A stretch of DNA of 21,080 bases from a virus. Position 1 is the first letter of the stretch, and each line of letters starts with the position of its first letter. The notes below the pieces were generated by a model that worked only from the letters and a program-made list of their open reading frames with translations, was not told the DNA's origin and made no database searches. The DNA is taken from positions 1-21,080 of IMG/VR virus record IMGVR_UViG_3300024520_000570, one strand, 5' to 3'. The translations under genes and the position numbers were made by a program. Positions 18,401 to 21,080 of this stretch are shown here, in pieces.

Positions 18401-21080
18401 GGCCTGGTTGTTAATTTAAAGATATTATCTTGCTCATCAATGTTGATCATATCAGAACTTTGAATATTTTCTGGTAATGTTTGTTTTCCGCTGTATACAA
18501 ATCTTGTATCCAAAACCTTGCTGCTGTTTGCTGGGAAGAAATCTGCCTTTCCTGGGTGTTGAGTGCCAACAACTTTACCCATCCACTTATACCTACTTTG
18601 CCTCTCGGCTGATCCCGACGACAAATCGGGAACAAAAAATTCTCCAGATGCATCAGAGCCAGTAAGAGTATCAAATGCCCAATTAAGGGCTAGCGTCTCC
18701 ATTTCTGGAATGAGCGTTCCAGAAAGACTTATTGGATATAAGTATGTACTCTTACCAGGACTCGGAGTGCCGAAGTTCTCCGGGTCTCTTGCGTGAATTT
18801 TTATTACTTCATTATCTAAATATGATGTCCAGTACCTGACAGATCCAAGCTTTACGTCTGTTTTCGAAATTACTGACCCTGTAAAGTTCGTATGCTCTGC
18901 TCCACCATAAATTCTTTTTGGACTCCAAAGATATGAGGACTCAATATCACCGAGGAAAGCCGGCGTGAAGGTGTAATCTAATGTAAATTCATCTTGAACT
19001 ATTCCGGCATCAGAATTTACTCCGTATAATTCCATAATATAGTCGGTAGAAGATTCCTTGCCAAGGCCGGCGACGGGAAGATCTGCTCCATAGAGATCAT
19101 TGGTGGGGCGAAATGTCAACGCAAAATTCCACTTGTTGTTATCATAAACATCGTAGAATAGTGAACTGGTCAGTAGTATACTGCCCGGGCCGTCTGGGAG
19201 TTCCAAAGCAAATCGAACATTTTTGGATTCCCTTTCTTCTCTTATTGCATAAACTTTCGCATACGCATCGTAAGGCAGAGTAGTCCAGGTGAAATCATCA
19301 GGATCAAAATTATTGGCAGTATGAAATCCAAAAAGCGATGAGGTTATAAAGTTAGTTAAAAAATAATTTGGATCAGTTTCGGCGAGCTTTCTAGGAAATA
19401 TTACCTCTGCCTCTAGTGTCATGGATGTATATTTTTCCTGATCAGATATCGCGCTGCTGTTTCCGGGGCTGGTGGGGCCAGAAGCGCTTATAAAGGATCT
19501 TGTGTCCAAACCAGGAGAGCTTGCCGTATGTTGGTAAACTGATCCCTCGAACCTGTCCGGGTGATGGAAATCAATATATTTTTTTCTTGTTGAATTGACT
19601 TCAAAATTATCTCTAAATCTATACATTGCGTTATCGCCATATAGATTAATTTTAACCAAATCTGTATCTATCCCATAGCACCTCATTAGGTTCCTGAAGG
19701 ATTTCATATTTCCTTTAGATTTATAGATGTATGTCAAATTGTTGTAAATATTTTTATAAATTAGATTCTTGATGTCGGATAAATCAGCATCAAATTTCAT
19801 ATCTTCATTTCGGTTGGCTATTTGTTCCAGAATTGTCGCATCAACGAAGATTTCAGATGTTGACAAACCAAATCCCTCAAGGAGTTTATAGGCAAATGAA
19901 AGAGGCTTTGTCTTGCTGCCCGGATATACAACATCTTTCAATTTTGGATAATTTTCAATCTGAAGATATAGAGTATCAAGATAGCTCGATAAAATCTGGG
20001 TTAGATTTAACAACTCCTTGCCGCTCTCATCATCTTCCTCGATAATCCAGGATGGCATAGCATAATATAAAGAAGCGTTATTTCTTAAATCATGATTCGA
20101 ACCAGATCCCTCCAGGGATGCCCTGGTGGAGACAACGTCTGGGTGGGATGGATAGATAATTGGGTCTTTGAACTCGCTTTCTTTTTCAAGGTATAAATCA
20201 ATGGCAGATCCTGTTGACCTTCCCTGCGGGGTATATCCAGCCCACTTTCCATTTGAGATTCTGCCAGAATAGTCGAGAGCAACGGAGTCGGTCGCTGTGA
20301 TTCCCGTGATTCCTTCGTTAAATTTTAGATAAACACCAAGATCAGTATTCGCGTCGTCATTGTTGGTTCCTCCCCCGTATTGAGTAAACCAATATCTGCC
20401 AATTTCTTCTGATGTTCTTTGCGTCTTCCAATAACGGAATTCGTCAATTGAGCCAGAGAGTTTTCCATAGCCATCAGATGGGAATGTCGCTGCACCAAGT
20501 TTCCCTTTTCGGGCAGCGCCTACATTTAATTTTAGGGCGCCAGTTACTTCCGAAATGGCACCTCCCGCTATGTCCTCATCATAAACAAGATTTCCGTCAA
20601 AATAACCCTTTATATTAACGCTGCTGCCAGTATTTTTTGCGGCAAAGGCGTAATGGTGCCATTTTCCATCAAAAATCTGATCATCCGTTACGGGAAAGCC
20701 GCCGACAGCGTTAGTATCGGCCGTTGTTGACCCCGAGATGACAAAGAAAAACATTCTAACTGGAAATGCGGGGTCAGTAAACATCCCAACACCCGCTGTG
20801 CCGCTTACATCGTTTGACAGCATTACTGGAACTTCCAAGTCCGTACTTCCTGTCATGAGGGAGCCGCTCTGCTTAAACATCCAGAATTCCATGGTCATGC
20901 CGGGATCGAGGTTGAATCTTAAATTTGATTCTCGGTTTTTAGCGGGATCATAAAAATTCGAATTTTCAAATGTATTCGAAAGTTCTTTCCCAATCATACC
21001 TCCGGATGCCGTATGCGGGCCGCCTATTACTTGAATATATTCAATAATGCTTGGCTTTCCGGCTGAAATTCCGGGTCCGA
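15475..21080 (-). CDS. Giant LamG-domain phage structural protein, 5' end beyond the window (at least 1866 aa)
   Basis: The first ATG in the window is at 20997, but the 27 codons before it are all open (GPGISAGKPSIIEYIQVIGG and on) up to the edge. That ATG has GGAGGT touching it with no spacer, so it is probably internal and the gene continues to the right. Counting from 20997, a LamG domain fills about residues 1-265: MTMEFWMF (34-41), GKWHHYAFAA (111-120), IKGYFDGNLV (129-138), GSIDEFRYWKT (182-192). A helical region follows (329-445, with SKGNMKSFRNLMRCYGI). A likely second concanavalin-like unit spans 475-745 (MTLEAEVIFP; KWNFALTFRP; LGSVRYWTSYL). Another helical stretch is at 850-985. 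The C-terminal half is Asn/Tyr/Arg-rich with conserved-looking pieces (GPFTEKFVGGLQSRH, 1207-1221; LHRYGPYGNSSFRQLRT, 1602-1618). The latter recall marine-phage proteins from memory. A tail or appendage role is inferred. Confidence 0.85.
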   Translation of the reverse strand, partial: GPGISAGKPSIIEYIQVIGGPHTASGGMIGKELSNTFENSNFYDPAKNRESNLRFNLDPGMTMEFWMFKQSGSLMTGSTDLEVPVMLSNDVSGTAGVGMFTDPAFPVRMFFFVISGSTTADTNAVGGFPVTDDQIFDGKWHHYAFAAKNTGSSVNIKGYFDGNLVYDEDIAGGAISEVTGALKLNVGAARKGKLGAATFPSDGYGKLSGSIDEFRYWKTQRTSEEIGRYWFTQYGGGTNNDDANTDLGVYLKFNEGITGITATDSVALDYSGRISNGKWAGYTPQGRSTGSAIDLYLEKESEFKDPIIYPSHPDVVSTRASLEGSGSNHDLRNNASLYYAMPSWIIEEDDESGKELLNLTQILSSYLDTLYLQIENYPKLKDVVYPGSKTKPLSFAYKLLEGFGLSTSEIFVDATILEQIANRNEDMKFDADLSDIKNLIYKNIYNNLTYIYKSKGNMKSFRNLMRCYGIDTDLVKINLYGDNAMYRFRDNFEVNSTRKKYIDFHHPDRFEGSVYQHTASSPGLDTRSFISASGPTSPGNSSAISDQEKYTSMTLEAEVIFPRKLAETDPNYFLTNFITSSLFGFHTANNFDPDDFTWTTLPYDAYAKVYAIREERESKNVRFALELPDGPGSILLTSSLFYDVYDNNKWNFALTFRPTNDLYGADLPVAGLGKESSTDYIMELYGVNSDAGIVQDEFTLDYTFTPAFLGDIESSYLWSPKRIYGGAEHTNFTGSVISKTDVKLGSVRYWTSYLDNEVIKIHARDPENFGTPSPGKSTYLYPISLSGTLIPEMETLALNWAFDTLTGSDASGEFFVPDLSSGSAERQSRYKWMGKVVGTQHPGKADFFPANSSKVLDTRFVYSGKQTLPENIQSSDMINIDEQDNIFKLTTRPIDYFFAIEKSMYQNISEEILNVFATIVDFNTLIGDPVNRYRQEYKQLSKLRELFFERVQNEPDLDKYVDFYKWIDNSLSNFLNQLIPASAQFSDNMRTMVESHVLERNKYWTKFPTLDLETPDLEAGAAAINELLYDWRRGHKPVGSENQSESCLWWSARAERQGGPYSPDISSGDASVDSNRNAYLSASLQVLNRSFSAPYKFSVQQQKINVGGSGFYESKIVSYAKNIIPWVDSDGGTTGIYITSGNVEPYACDDLDNPLQKRKLKFGAYTTEAGMNNSVNPYDYRSGKGDRFVPFSIYSSSYTNTYSEPLITALGHNLEITNNHTDTYGATIGTPMQGPFTEKFVGGLQSRHIDLNDGTDNQTNRAEQWQIKTSTGVVKIARQPISRPRAMLFRDNISKSPVNIRNIKQVNNAKTGFVSGTLNSNLGNFRKIYEVVQAAGGRTANNRAWVRNGPWSLLDDPSDTNLTASTFVGGMFDAAEPQRGRTAHVFVCRFSAPGGPDTMGDSNGGPGLDRYAAEFSPNNDLNWRNNAVRGPLKNYMLTPHVNQFGYYSGVASQNIPGSTANATNYLGTGSTYQINRNTRLRLVESGGTVITSSFYNNFYVQYPIPATDLAYSWITSSVEAITPAAFGYWPKNYYAPSLTDAFLAPVSWPLISDTAKEVDFVGMNNYIYEPIPLQYTSAKYKFPSGIEYTRINLAAAIEAFAFDYDSLPAYRNNAIGGMSTYKLLNGLNLHRYGPYGNSSFRQLRTACHPIARYLRRNNFIGCTQDRYISRPYQEIPRRVENVESTFYYEPAVQKVSTPFTWAFGIETPPTNTKLQRNPGRSGGSIDSGLTARKTIFLGASLINSYGFLNPELANCAAGLRTIVRLEPPGGAFKGSRRNGGQDDRGSSNGCLKEDTPYGTISSWYKDNNADFDPTSPIKSFVEAIYNSPLYPAALNKFRSAVRGRTNFRNGIYFSSRELRTQNGTDKF

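Noticed and set aside
1-21080. Search for a diversity-generating retroelement, CRISPR array, tRNA or transposon
   Set aside because: No reverse transcriptase, variable/template repeat pair, spaced repeats, cloverleaf or terminal inverted repeats with a transposase were seen. The C-terminal parts of the large proteins do not show a recognisable C-type lectin target.

Overview
The window is one uninterrupted block of eight protein-coding genes, all on the minus strand and transcribed from high to low coordinates. Coding density is close to total: the largest gap between genes is 56 bases, and four of the seven junctions are abutting, overlapping or within 16 bases. The very large Ser/Thr/Asn/Tyr-rich proteins, the LamG/concanavalin-like and fibronectin-III-like folds, the repeated small beta-rich modules, and a RuvC-type resolvase at the downstream end all point to the virion-protein region of a large tailed phage (Caudoviricetes). 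From memory, several of these protein types resemble unnamed structural proteins of uncultured marine phages. I cannot search that here, and the host is unknown. Base composition is moderately AT-rich.

Layout in transcription order (right to left): (1) 21080-15475, a giant protein that is still open at the right window edge, with an N-terminal LamG domain and probably a second concanavalin-like domain; (2) 15459-10900, a 1519-residue LamG protein with an Ala-rich charged linker and a distinct C-terminal domain; (3) 10903-9914, a 329-residue acidic protein coupled to it by an ATGA overlap; (4) 9857-6084, a 1257-residue protein with an acidic/basic charge-split segment and a perfect-looking octapeptide repeat; (5) 6083-3621, an 820-residue protein with two FN3-like regions; (6) 3575-2598, a 325-residue protein whose N-terminal module matches that of the 329-residue protein; (7, 8) 2567-1572 and 1556-378, two proteins sharing a C-terminal domain; (9) 381-1, the start of a RuvC-like Holliday junction resolvase, coupled by ATGA to the gene before it and cut by the left window edge. 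(Items 7 and 8 are separate genes, so with the resolvase there are nine CDS entries, two of them partial.)

The likely common job is a virion appendage such as a tail tip, baseplate periphery, fibre or capsid decoration. LamG and FN3 folds are typical of surface or glycan recognition, and the two pairs of related modules suggest a set of co-assembling parts made by shuffling and duplication. No portal, terminase, major capsid, sheath, tube or tape-measure gene is recognisable, so the place of these proteins in the virion is inference. The resolvase at the end would fit debranching of replicated DNA before packaging, expressed together with late structural genes.

No tRNA, rRNA, CRISPR array, insertion sequence, integrase, reverse transcriptase or convincing terminator was seen. 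A nine-base motif shared by the two longest gaps is the only promoter-like candidate.
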